A stretch of 64,000 nucleotides of DNA from Catonia carolina (lineage: Eukaryota > Arthropoda > Insecta > Hemiptera > Achilidae), in the NCBI GenBank assembly GCA_035578175.1, contig JAQMRL010000002.1:133612171-133676170 (forward strand). The letters run 5' to 3'. Below, piece by piece: positions 21,778 through 33,089 of this stretch. A program made the translations under genes and the position numbers. The notes beneath the pieces were generated by a model, which was not told where the DNA came from, ran no database searches, and was given only the letters and a program-made list of their open reading frames with translations. How positions within the stretch are numbered: the stretch's first letter is position 1; the number at the start of each line of letters is the position of its first letter.

Positions 21778-23050
21778 GCTGAAAGACGTGAGTATGGCAT
21801 AAATATGAGGAAGATCATAAGGTATCCTTGTAACGCTTCAGATTATGTATGAATGTTGCTGAGTGTGCGTATGTGTGTGTTTCTATTATAATTTGTGGAA
21901 GTCGAGTTGGTAATAGTCGGACTTTCAATTTACCAGCAAAATAATTAATTCGGTTGTAAATAATTAAATCGTAATTATAAAATAGAAACCTGTAATTTAG
22001 TTAGTTTCTTACGTTCCTGAAAGTTTAATCTGAATATTCTTTTTTGTATGAAAATAAATGATACAGAATTCAATGTTCAAAACAATCAAGTTACTAAAAT
22101 TTAAGATAAGAGTAAATAACGTAGATGATGTAATAACAAAAAAGAAAACATTTTTAGTCTTCTTTTCCTTTCTAAAATAATTTAATAATGATAATATAGA
22201 ACAATAAACATGTGGTAACGTTGTGTTGTAGATCGGAAGATGTGGTTAAAAACAAGGAAATGGAGGTATAATTTTTCCTAAAAATATAAAAATAATTTTA
22301 ATATATTCAAAATGATATCGGTAGTCCGATATCTTTTAATCTTGGAGAATTTCGTTAAAATTCAGTAACTACAATAATTTAACAAGTAGTTAAGTTCAGT
22401 AGAAAATATATATATAAGCAGCGACAAACAGAAAGGTTCCATTTGGCACAGCTACCTTTAAATTTAACCGCTACCGCATAAGAAACAAGAAGTTGTTCTA
22501 ATGTTGTTTATAGTGACAAAACTACAACCTGTTATATCAGCTGTCAGTTCGTCTAACTGTAGGTTATGTTCAAGTTAGTTTATTTGTGACATTATGAAAT
22601 AAACAGACCCATTTACATATTAATGTGGTCTGTGTGTAATTCAAATGCCTGCTACTTCAACTAATTTTAACACTCCTCAACTTACTAGATATAACATTAG
22701 TGTGATCCACAACTACAATATTCACAGTGTTTATACAAGTGAAATTTATGAGGGTTTTAATTTATTTTAAATTCCGCGTCTAGTATTTTCACATTCCGTT
22801 TATTTTAGGCTCCTTACAGGCTGCCACTACACAACATTACAAAAAGTTTTATTAAAATGATTCCGGTTTACATTTATTTTTTATCTGTCATGTAGGAATA
22901 GTAGATATAAACCTTAAAAAAAATTATGACAACTTATCTTAGTTCCTACTTTATTTATTTAGAGGAAAAGAAAAAACAGAACCGTCCCGTCGGGAAAAAA
23001 TTACGTAATATTGATTTTTTTTCTTTACAGTTTTGAGAAGGCTAAGGTAC
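21778..23050. other. non-coding stretch
   Basis: AT-rich DNA with no recognised gene or repeat. A purine-rich patch lies near 22,960-22,990. Confidence 0.4.
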
Positions 23051-23055
23051 TATAC

Positions 23056-23225
23056 TTATCACACGGTCAGTCAATTATATGACTGAAATATTTAAGGAAA
23101 AAAGAGGTAGGAAGTAAAAAATACTAGTCAGAGTTATCTGCTCTGAATGCCCCTGTGGTAAAAAAGTCAGTTTAGAGAATTGTTTTGATAGGTTCCAGGC
23201 TTAAATAATTACAGTTGTAGGACGA
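23056..23225 (+). repeat. unclassified repeat R, internally deleted copy
   Basis: Shares a left block with the copy at 23,655 (ggtcagtcaattatatgact, aaaaaagaggtaggaagtaa, ctctgaatgcccctgtgg) and a right block with 24,250-24,305 (ttagagaattgttttgatag, gttccag, cttaaataat). The two blocks are joined directly here but are about 500 bp apart in the neighbouring copy, so this copy lost its middle. Confidence 0.65.
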
Positions 23226-23261
23226 ATCCATATAATTAGTAATACATATAAATTTGTGATT

Positions 23262-23600
23262 TGTTTGCACAATTTTTTAAAATGCTCTAAATTTTGTTTT
23301 TACGTATGATCTATCAAGTAAACACTGAAAATAAATTAGCTAAATTTTTGCATATTATCACGGCATCACACAAGAACCGCTGAAACAAATTCAATGAATT
23401 TCGGTAATTAGGTTCTGGACATAATCGGAATGAATATAGGCTATACATTTTTTAACATGACAAAGACGAGGGGTGTTCAGAGGGAGGAGTAAACAAAAAG
23501 ATTACGAATAGCCTTCACCATTATAAGTCATGTATGAAAAATCATTGCATAACAAAAATTATGAAACGTTTAAAAATAAATAAGTTTTCTCAATTAATTT
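23262..23600 (+). repeat. dispersed repeat Q, copy 1
   Basis: Collinear with 25,915-26,265: shared blocks include agaaccgctgaa/cgaaccgctgaa, aattcaatgaatttcggta, ggacataatc, ataggctata, gttcagagggag and acgaaacgttta/atgaaacgttta. It has no coding capacity and lies between two copies of repeat R. Confidence 0.65.
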
Positions 23601-23624
23601 ATTAATCTTAATTTTTTCTGTTAG

Positions 23625-24310
23625 TTCCAGGGCTACAAAAAATAATTCTGTTTCTTATCACATGGTCAGTCAATTATATGACTGAAATATCTAAGGAAAA
23701 AAGAGGTAGGAAGTAAAAAATACTGTTCAGATTTATCTTCTCTGAATGCCCCTGTGGTAAATTAAGTGTCATTTGCAGGGTGGAAAATATGTGCTTTTCA
23801 AGAAGACCTGGTATGCTGATAAGCATAATTTTTCACTCAGTGAGGAAAGCATGGTAAGTCTCATTACTGCTCGTTTTACTTAGAAAAACCTCTAGAGGTT
23901 CAAACCAGCCTTTCCGGTGATGAACTAAACAACAAATTAATAGATATTACCTGAATATACATATCGTAACATTATTTTAGACGTGGTGAAGGGATGAGAT
24001 ATTTTATGCTAAGAATTGTGTGTTGTATGGGGAGGAACAAGAACAGTGAACTACAATGAATGAGATACTTTGATTAGAAGTTCTACGCAATCGAACACTA
24101 GTAGAAACTTTTTTTTATTTTGATTCTTTCTACTGTAACCTCTGTTATTTTTAATTATTATATTACGTATTATTAAAATTTATTTATAATTTAACCCAAA
24201 ATACCACTGATATTTTCAATATTTGTCTCCAGGATAGTCTAAAAGGTCGGCTGGCAAAAAAGGCAGTTTAGAGAATTGTTTTGATAGGTTCCAGCCTTAA
24301 ATAATGTGTA
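23625..24310 (+). repeat. unclassified repeat R, longer copy
   Basis: Begins gttccagggctacaaaaaat and contains ggtcagtcaattatatgact, gtgtcatttgcagggtggaa, gctgataagcata, ccactcagtgaggaa-like and aaccagcctttccg blocks, closing with the 24,250 block shared with 23,056-23,225. The same order occurs inverted at 44,085-44,590. The block after gtgtcatttgcag is bounded by AG and GTAAGT-like signals, but its coding potential differs between copies. Non-coding retrotransposon tail sequence is one possibility. Confidence 0.6.
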
Positions 24311-24444
24311 CCCTACTTGACTAATGTGCAACTGTTCAAATCCATATTAAATAAATTTATAATTTTACAGGAATAAAAATATAAGAACTAATACATGATA
24401 TGATTGTCAGCAGATGGTTGTCATGAATAGAACGTTCTCAGTAA

Positions 24445-24580
24445 CAAATAGTGGAAGCTACAAATCAAATGTTTCCGTTGTTAAATCCATTGCTAGGATT
24501 TGGAAATTTCGACACGTAAACCCAAGTGTTAGTTTAATAACCGGCTGCTGATGTGACTTTAAATAAACATTAAAAATATT
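24445..24580 (+). repeat. SINE family A, degraded 5'-truncated copy
   Basis: Keeps ttgctaggatttggaaattt, the block ccggctgctgatgtgacttt and the end aaataaaca with an A-rich tail, in the order of the copy at 19,487. The tRNA-like head is largely gone. Confidence 0.5.
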
Positions 24581-25914
24581 TAAAAAATTGCAACAAGTAA
24601 ACAATGACGTAATAAAATCTTTCAGTTACTTTCGTCTGTTTCCGACAGGTTGCAGCACTAACCTTATTAAGGAAGAACTGGTTTAATGATCACCACAACA
24701 CAAACAAATTAAATTAAAACTCATGCCAATAGACATTACGACCTCTATACTTAGTTTTATATCGAATGACGTGAATAATTTTAGAAATCTTCTAAGAAAA
24801 TCTTTTGACTATTATATCCGCTTCATAAAATTAGTTACTAATGGAACTTAATATTACAGTAAGTAACTCACTATTACTGTTGAAAGTGCAATTTATTAAT
24901 TGAAGATTCAAATAATTTGCTATTCTAAACAGGAAAGGTCACTTAGTTTTATGGTTATAATTTCAAAGTCGAGAATATAAAACTAACAATAATCATAGAG
25001 GAAGAAATAAAATTTTATCATTTTCGCTAATATTGACTTGATTAATATTGCTCTAAGTAAAAATGAAAGAAATAATCTACGTCCAGTAATTACAGTTGCA
25101 TGAGAAATGGTGGTGTTGTCAACTGGTATCGTACTATAATTTTATTTGCTGCTACAACCAAAAAATCAAATCGTTTAAATCTTGAATTTTAAGTTAAATT
25201 GTTGTTTTTAACTGATTTCCGGTAAATATTGATGTTAGTAGTCTATCCAGATATTTAAATATGAAATTCGAAACCTAAAACTCGAAAACGAATCCTGTAA
25301 ACGTACTATACTGGACATTTTTGTTGTTTTGATAAAATTCTAAAATGCTTGTAAAAATTAATACACGTTTCACAAAGTTAAATTAGGAGTTATTGGTTAC
25401 ATTACTCCCTAGATACTGTGATTTCTTATCAATACACAGAAGAGTTCATAGAAAGCATTTATTTTTTCTTCCTGTAGTTTAATCTTTATTTGTACAATGT
25501 CAATGGCAAGAAATGGGTGTAATAATTTTATAACTTTTAGAGGAGGTAACTCTCATAAGTGACTCTCAATCCGTTATATTTTCTATTTTAGAAATTTTAG
25601 TTATTTGGCTGAGTGTGGATGAAGAAACAAAACTCTTTGAAGACATAAAACCAGCAGTACTTCTGCGAGTTATTTAAAACTTTAACGCATGTAACGTGCA
25701 ATGCATATTTATATTAAGTAAAAACTTGTTTTAGTGCAAACCCATCAATTTCCAAATTGGTTCTACAGCAGTTGTTTCAGTCAAGACTTATTTAAACATA
25801 TTTTTCATACAGTTTACGTCCTCTGTTGGAAAAATACTAACAAACTCAATGTTTTGATGAAGTGTCATATCTCAGAGTTTAATTTTTTGAGTAATCTACA
25901 TATAAACAAAAATT
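24581..25914. other. non-coding stretch
   Basis: AT-rich DNA with no supported gene or repeat. A 64-codon frame at 25,734-25,928 opens on a non-ATG codon, resembles no protein and runs into repeat Q. Confidence 0.4.
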
Positions 25915-26265
25915 GTAATTGTCTGTAAATTTTTTCAAAATGCATCAAATTTTGTCTCTACGCCAGATGTACTCCGTAAACACCGTAAATTAGTTCAGCT
26001 AAATTTTTGTCTGTCTGTTTGTATATTACGGAATCACGCACGAACCGCTGAACCAAATTCAATGAATTTCGGTATTTAGGTTTTGGACATAATCAAAATT
26101 AAAATAGGCTATAAATTTTTTTAATATCACAAAGGGATGGGGGAGTTCAGAGGGAGGGGTAAACAATAAACTACGAATATCTCCGTTAAAAGTCAATGTA
26201 TCAAAAAATGTTATATAATCGAAATTACGAAACGTTTAAAGCTGAATAAGTTTTACTATGTAAAG
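25915..26265 (+). repeat. dispersed repeat Q, copy 2
   Basis: Second copy of the repeat at 23,262-23,600, same orientation. It is slightly longer near the middle, where tctgtctgtttgt is present. The sense 'cacgcacgaaccgctgaacc' followed by an 'aatgaatttcggta' segment is a common style of repeat in insect genomes. Confidence 0.65.
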
Positions 26266-26754
26266 TTTTTCATTTTCATGCATAATAAAGGAGATATTGC
26301 CAATTTAAAAAAAATAAACCAATATTTTTAGAAGTATATTAACATACAAAATAAACAGAACAATGAACACAGGCGTACGCGCCGGTAAAACCCTTATTCG
26401 TTGAGTCAGTAACCTACCTACCTATCCATTCCACCAGTATCCTATGCACATTGTCAAAAATGAATCAGTCGTCTTAACAATGGTTACCATCGTGGAGCTT
26501 TCCTATTGTGATTTACCTTTCATTTAGCGGTATCATAACTTTAATTTTTCTTGTTCTGTAGCGAATAATTAAATTTCTTACAGTTACATTATACACACAG
26601 ATTTGTATGAGTAAATCTCACAGATTTTTGATTTTCCTTTCATTTATTATGAAAATAATAAAGCGCTGCATGGCTTAATTTAAAAACACCAAGATCTCGC
26701 TTTTATTTTACGTTTAATTACTTTTTTTATAAATAATAATGCTGACGGTGCGAT

Positions 26755-26875
26755 AGATAACAGTGAATAGTTAAAGAATTTCCGACCCGACAGGGATCGA
26801 ACTCGGTACCCCAACCAACCGTCCACGGCACCAAGAAAACCGTTCGAAGAACGGGTACTTTAGCCAGTAGACAAT
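26755..26875 (-). repeat. tRNA-like SINE head (tentative)
   Basis: On the minus strand ggttggttggggtaccgagt runs into tcgatccctgtcgggtcgg, a B-box-like element in a tRNA-like context. No second copy was found in the window and no closed cloverleaf could be drawn, so a SINE or tRNA pseudogene is more likely than a functional tRNA. Confidence 0.4.
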
Positions 26876-27620
26876 AAAATTAACTAATTTTCCTTACCAT
26901 GATTTCCAAAATTTTTCCCAATTTAGTCTTAGCTCTCACCGGGCTGATTCCTGTAAATCGTTTCTTATAACCCTTTTTTTAAGATTAACCACACCGATGA
27001 TAATTGCTTTGTAGCCTTCACAAACTCAAGTAGAGGTGTTTTGCAAAAGATTTTTTTGTTCCAGATGAAATTATACCGAATAAAAAAATAAAACTACAAA
27101 ATTGTATTTCTAAATATAAAAAGCAAAGTGGGTTCTAGTTTTTAGTTTTTACCCTTTCTGTCTAATTTTTTTAATTTTTTTTTTACATTTTGGACAAAGT
27201 GTGTGTTAATAATATGTTATTTGTGTGATTCCGTGTTTCTGTTCGTTATTTTGTCATACTTTTTTTTGTTGGTGACAAGCGTCCATTTGATTACTTAAGT
27301 TTGGTTAATAATAGCAATAAAATTTTTACTTTAATTATTGTAATTTTGTAACTGACCCTTGTAACATTTATAACCGGAATTTCGTTCTAACTGCTCTAAG
27401 ATTAGCAATAAGCACAGTCTCTCATGAGAGTTATTTTAAAATATTTTAGTACTATAAACTCCTCTAATTTTTGTCAGGTGGTCAGGTGTCAGGTGGTCTG
27501 CAGAAAATTCCGTAATTGTTTCTTATTCTATTTGATATAAGTACTACATGGTTACAATGAAATTTTAAATTTAATAGAAGTTATAAAGAAAAAGTACTAT
27601 TGTATATTACATTAATTTAT
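26876..27620. other. non-coding stretch
   Basis: AT-rich DNA without a recognised gene. A small direct duplication caggtggtcaggtgtcaggt lies near 27,476. Confidence 0.4.
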
Positions 27621-27624
27621 TACA

Positions 27625-27952
27625 AGTTTTTTTAACTGTAATATGTGTACTTTGCAATCTGTTCATTTAGAATAATAAGCAACCCCATGACCTAATGAGA
27701 TAAGCCTGATATGTATGATGTGTGAATGAAGTATAGTCTTGTACAGACACAGGCCGATCGTTCCTCAGAACGGTATGGTTGATTGAACCTCAACCATCAA
27801 AGTACACTGGTAACCACTGTCTAGTATTTAAATCCGTAAAAAAGTAACTATCTTTACTAGGATTTGAACCAGGAACCTTCGTCTCTGAAAATCAGAGCTG
27901 TTTAACAGCTGACTTGCGGTAACGACTTTACCTATCCAACCCAGTGTGTTAC
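27625..27952 (-). repeat. tRNA-derived SINE, family B
   Basis: Collinear with the copy at 10,662-10,997, including gtaaccactgtctagtattt, ggatttgaaccaggaacctt and cgtctctgaaaatcag. The hairpin of the head is extended by an extra agctg and the A-box side has lost a few bases. Confidence 0.72.
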
Positions 27953-29525
27953 ATTAATTAATTACAAATACGAATGTTTATTTGGATATGTTGGAGCATC
28001 TTGTGTAAAGAAATAATTACTGTAATGTTTTATTACTTAAGCCTGTCTGCCCATTTTTATAACTAAAAATTAATTATTGAAAGATATTTCTTCCTTAATA
28101 AAATGTATGCTGGTAGACATTCTTGACTTTAATAGAAAGTGAAGATTATTAATTATTACACTCTTTACATTAAAGGTTTATTATTATATTAATTTTTTTA
28201 AATATAAATCTGACAAGTTGTGAAATTCTTATCACTTCTTCCTTGTCATATGTCATGTTGGTGGAATGGCCTTGTGTTTAAAAACTGCAAGTTTTCTCTT
28301 GTCAATCTTATTTTTCACTGCATTATAATTTGTATTTAGAAATATAAGTTATACAATCTACGTATTATATTATTTTCTGTATGTTATTTAATGATACTGT
28401 AACCAATAGACTACGAACACATGGTGTACAGCTGTGGGGAACAGCGAGCAACTTGATTGTTGAAATTCTACAAAGATTTCAGTTATTAAGGACTACAGTT
28501 GCATAACCAATAACATAATAGAGATTTAAATATCTCAAATTTTTTAAATGAAATCAAGATATTTAGTCCAAAATATTAAAAAGAGACGTTTAAACAATAC
28601 TCATATCCATAGAGACGTTTTAAAACTGTTTGCATTTCCCTTAAAATTTTTATAAATTTTTTTATGTAGATGCAGAAGATATACTTTGTAGGCTTTTTTA
28701 CATAAAATCGCATCAATATCTTGATCATTATTAACAGCAGTAAAATCTGGAATAATGAGTTTTGATTTACAATGAAATCCAAACCTTACCTGAGAATCAA
28801 ATCCACAATCTTCCGCTTCGTAGGCTTGTCCATTTTATTTTAAATTATTTTTATACGTTAAATTTAAATTTCTCATCCTTTAGTTTAGGCTAAACTACAA
28901 TGTCTTTAATCAAAACTGCTGAGGACAGTTTGTTAATGATCCCGTATATATTTCGAATACGTATTCTCTATAGTAAAATACTAAAAATTGTTAAAATCTG
29001 CACTGCATGCAGATTTTAACAATCGTTATATAAATGAAACAATTGAATGCCCACAAGTCAAAAATTTTCCTCTTTTGCTTTATTTCACATTTCCTAGAAA
29101 TGCCACTTAACTTTCACTTTCCTTAATTATATAATAGGCCTACATACTAAGAAAAGGCTTATTTTAAAGGGTTTCTTTCAATTTCAGAGGAAGAGAGCAC
29201 TGAAAGTTTCTATGGAAAAATATTTTTTTGGGTGAAAAGCGCTGTTGGTAACGATGACTAAGAATTTGGTAGTTTCCGAAACCCAACACTTTCCTTCAGT
29301 TTCTATTTTTATTTTTGTGGAAAGCTGCCCCAAGTCATTCATTTAAAATAGTGTGATAAATTTATTTATTTATTGTAGGGTACAACATCATTTGTTGTGG
29401 TTATTTAACAGCACATTTTGTACCTACAGCAATAACATAGTCATCAATTGAATCTTTTTTACTTCAGGAACACAAATCATAATTTTTAAATTTTTTTTGA
29501 CAAGTGGCTTACAAGAAAAACTAAA
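27953..29525. other. non-coding stretch with a perfect hairpin
   Basis: No gene is supported. The stretch includes a 16-bp perfect inverted repeat with a 5-base loop at 28,987-29,023 (arm attgttaaaatctgca) and the TAGGCCTA palindrome at 29,135. Confidence 0.45.
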
Positions 29526-29527
29526 GC

Positions 29528-29606
29528 ATACACAATATAATATAATACATTATATTTATATTATAATATATTTTTATAATATAATATAATATTTATATTA
29601 TAAAAG
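29528..29606. repeat. AT microsatellite
   Basis: A run built of ataat and ttata words (for example aatataatataatacattat). It directly precedes a retrotransposon fragment. Confidence 0.7.
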
Positions 29607-30150
29607 GGAAACACTATGATACGGTTGTCAGGCCAGTAATACTTTATGAAACTGAAACATCAAATGTACCAAATCTTGAACAGTTTTTGAGAATAGAAAG
29701 GAGAATCTTGAGAACAATACATGGCCCAAATAAAACAGACAATGGATATAGATTGAAGTCAAATGAAGATATATACAAAATAAAGAACGGTGGCGGTTCT
29801 AAAACTTTTGAAAATCTTGAGACAGCAATTCGGAAGAAAAGATTACAATTCATAGGACACATGATGCGGTGGATCCCAATAGATTGAATAAACAAATTTT
29901 TGATAAATTCTGGAATTATAGGAATCCACCGCCATACATAAAACAAGTAAAAGAAGACCTCAATAGAATAAACATAAAGATAGAAGACTACAGGGATAGA
30001 ATAAGGTTTAGAGGGAGGATTCAATCAATAGAGTCGCTTGTGAGTGTCAGGAAGATTAGAGAAAACATGCGCTGGACGGAGGAACGAAGAGCGCAACACA
30101 GCGAGAACATGAAGCAGTATTGGAGGAGAAGGAGGGAGCCGCCAAACTAG
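29607..30150 (+). pseudogene. non-LTR retrotransposon reverse transcriptase C-terminal fragment
   Basis: The reading VVRPVILYETET, FLRIERRILRTIHGPN, LKSNEDIYKIK and AIRKKRLQFIGHMMRW follows the pattern seen after the reverse transcriptase domain in many insect retrotransposons ('YGCETW ... FERKILRKIxGP ... RLRWxGHxxRM'). A frame slip at about 29,870-29,885 shifts the reading to DPNRLNKQIFDKFW, which continues into a basic tail, RRAQHSENMKQYWRRRREPP, and a stop at 30,148. The catalytic region is absent, so it is a 5'-truncated, inactive copy. The clade is uncertain (RTE or a related group). Confidence 0.72.
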
Positions 30151-30179
30151 ATTGATATTAGCGTGGTCCATTGAAGGCC

Positions 30180-31555
30180 TGTTCGGAAAAAAGGGAATAA
30201 TCCTCTATACAAATTATATTTTTTAATAATTTTTTTAGTAAAAACTGTAAACGAGTAGTTTTTTAAGGCCCCCAAAGTTAAGTCTTTTTTGGCTAATGGT
30301 TTTTCTGAAATGACTATTTCAATTTAACAGACACAAAATAAAATAACAACCCATTAATTCGCATTCTAAACAATCCACATTTACTAGAACTTGGAGCAGA
30401 GATTTGGGATAAAACAGACTTTTTTCTTCGTCTTCATATAAAGCATATTTAAACAAATTGTTAAATCAAATTATCTGTGATTTTTAAGCAAACAATTTTT
30501 GTCAGTGGTATGGTATTTGAAAGAAGGAGTGGGATGTTCTCATGAGTGGTGTAAAATTATTAAATAATATAAATTTAAAATAATGTTTTTTTCAGTGAAA
30601 GTTTTTTTTTAGAATTTAGAGTGACTGAATAAAGAAAAACAAACGAAACTTTTACGGAATTTCCAACTAGATGACTTACCATCATCATTGTTGTATAACC
30701 GTATATTTAATTTAGTTTTAATTAGCTCGTAAATCGTTAGCATTATTTTGAGATGCCAAATTCACTAAATTCTAATATAAATAAGAAATAAGTTAACAAA
30801 AATTTATGAGTTAATAAATTATTTTTATCTCTGCAGAAAACAAAATTTAAATATCATTAAATTATCTAATATGTAAAAATAATAATTTAAATTTGTCACT
30901 TCCTATTTTTATTTCCCGTCTTTTATAAATATTTTCTTTTTATTAAAACTAGTTAGTTAAAGAGTGAGTGAAATATGAGTTGTAATAAGTATTGTACAAA
31001 AGTTAAATAATAATACAAAATTTATTGCATACATTATTATACTGATATTTCGTAATGTGTTCACGAAATAGGCTTTACTATAGACTGGTTTTACATTATG
31101 TCTCAATATCACTAAACGTTTTAAAAATATATTTCACCTTCTTTTTAATAAAAATAATTATGTGATTGTGTGTGTGTGCGTGCGCGTGCACGCGTGGTTA
31201 GAGATAGTAAACTTTTAAATTATTTGTAGCTATATAGCAATTTTGTAATTGAGAACATTGTTCCATAAGTCTAGTTCTCCTCCCATTTATTTCAACCTGT
31301 CTTTTCTTTCTCCTTCAGTTGATAGCAATATCCCTTCTTGAAATAAAGCAATTCATTTCACCTCCGGTTATTTATTATTGCTAAATAATGTTACTTGTTT
31401 TAAGAAACAATAAAGTAATATTTTATATTGCAATAAATTCTTTCTTTGGCGTTAAAAGTTATTAGTAACGTATTATTATTTAAAAGAAATGTCAAAAAAT
31501 TGTTGGAAGTGAATATAAACTAATTTTGACGTTTTGGCTGAAGTTTCGTAAATGT
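30180..31555. other. non-coding stretch with a purine-pyrimidine run
   Basis: AT-rich DNA without a gene. At 31,166-31,197 an alternating purine-pyrimidine tract (gtgtgtgtgcgtgcgcgtgc followed by acgcgtg) could adopt Z-DNA. Confidence 0.45.
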
Positions 31556-31562
31556 TAGTATT

Positions 31563-31710
31563 CTAGCTTTCAAAGTGGAAGAACCCGGATTCGATTCCTG
31601 GCTACGATCTGGAAATTTAAACAGGTTAAACCTCTCTGTTGCAGTATCAAAATTTACGGTAGTCATAAATCATCGAGGATCGATTCAACTTTAAATATAT
31701 AAAAAAACTT
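31563..31710 (+). repeat. SINE family A, 5'-truncated copy
   Basis: Retains the B-box region cccggattcgattcctggct, then gatctggaaattt, a degraded body and an actttaaata tail. Confidence 0.62.
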
Positions 31711-31824
31711 CTCGGTTTAATCCAAAGTTTTCAGGACGATTACTGAGGTAGCCTACCTGTTAACGTATCAAATCGAACTTAGCATACAAACATTTTTAAT
31801 TTACTCTGGTCTAAAAATAATTAA

Positions 31825-31970
31825 TTTCTAGCCTAAAACGTGTAAATTTACGGATTCGATTACCGTGCAGGGAAATTATTACGAGTTAAAACCTACCGTT
31901 ACATTACTAACATTAATCGCTAATGACCAAGAATCTGATACGACTTTAAATAAACTAAAAAACAAAAATG
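31825..31970 (+). repeat. SINE family A, degraded copy
   Basis: Retains ggattcgattaccgtgcag, tacgagttaaaacc, gctaatgaccaagaatctga and actttaaataaacta in the order of the 19,487 copy, about 120 bp after the previous copy and in the same orientation. Confidence 0.6.
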
Positions 31971-32084
31971 TTTTAACATTCACATTTACTAACTACAGCT
32001 AAATGAATTATAACTTAATAAAATCTGTTAAATAATATTAATCTTATTTCGGGTTTTACTTTCTTATTTTCAAAGTCGCATCAA

Positions 32085-32250
32085 TTAATGAGGTTATTAG
32101 TGGCTACCATTGGTTTTGATGCAGGTTCGATAAGTTTGAACGTGCATTTCAGATCCTATCCGGGATTGAGGCGGGATCTTCTGCTTCGCACTGTGTAGCG
32201 CAGTCCAGTACTTTTAACAACCACTGTGCCAAGGAAGCAACTGGATTTAA
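32085..32250 (-). repeat. SINE family A, minus-strand copy
   Basis: On the minus strand: ttggcacagtggttgttaaa (A-box region), gaagcagaagatcccgcctc, a decayed B box, ggtagccactaataacctc and tgatgcgactttga. The tail is poorly kept. Confidence 0.5.
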
Positions 32251-32873
32251 CTTCGGTTAAATTTTCTTTTCAGTAGTATTTTCAAATGTATTACATGCAA
32301 GAACTCTTTACAGTCACTTCAGAAACAGTGACGGACCACTTGCCATGCTGTATTTTTATGACATCACAAAATCTAGAGGAACAAATTTCAAGGAATGTTA
32401 TTTTAGCATTTTGGTTTATCCTTAACTCCTATATCTCCAATTCCTCTGTGCGGCTAGACATCATACTTTCAATGAATACTAACCAAACAGTCCTAACGAA
32501 TAAAATTTTGCATTGTCTTCTTTCATAGTAAATACTCTTATTTCAAAACCGATACACAAGTTTTTAAGTTTATCGTTTCCTTGTGAATTTCTCTAAATAG
32601 ATACAACATTATAACTAGAATAACTAAGTAAATTTAGCCCTATGTATATCATAACAGCAGGCCTAGCTTAATGATGTTTACTAAACTACAAAACGTTTTG
32701 TGAACTTGTTAAAAATTATTTAGTTTTATAAAATTGTTGGTGATGACACCGTAGCATACTCACTAGTTCCTTTGAGGAAGATCTCTTGGCTATCGGCTTT
32801 TGAGCAATCCGCACTACTCTCCCTTATGAACTTTCATAACTCAATGAAAAGATCATTGATTAGTTTTTCTTAT

Positions 32874-33085
32874 AGGTAGTTACTTTTATACGGATTTGAA
32901 TACTACTAGATGGTGGTTACATGATTGGGGTTCAATTAACGAAACTCTCTCAGGAATGCTCGGCTAAAGTTTGTACAAGACATTTACATATAATACATAT
33001 CATTATCATCTCATTGGGTCATGGGGTTACTTATTGTTCTAAATTAAACGGAATGGAACGTGCACACATTAGGAATAAAAAAAAT
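32874..33085 (+). repeat. SINE family B, 5'-truncated copy
   Basis: Begins inside the body (gtagttacttttatacggat) and runs through tctcattgggtcatggggtt to the A-rich tail aggaataaaaaaaa. The tRNA-like head is missing. It is in the opposite orientation to the other copies. Confidence 0.68.
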
Positions 33086-33089
33086 CCTT

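Noticed and set aside
23780..23865. Real exon in repeat R (bounded by AG and GTAAG)
   Set aside because: The inverted copy at 44 kb keeps the DNA but not the frame or borders, so the splice-like ends are likely chance.
31166..31197. Alternating GT/GC tract as a regulatory element
   Set aside because: It may form Z-DNA, but no gene start is nearby; it is best read as a microsatellite.
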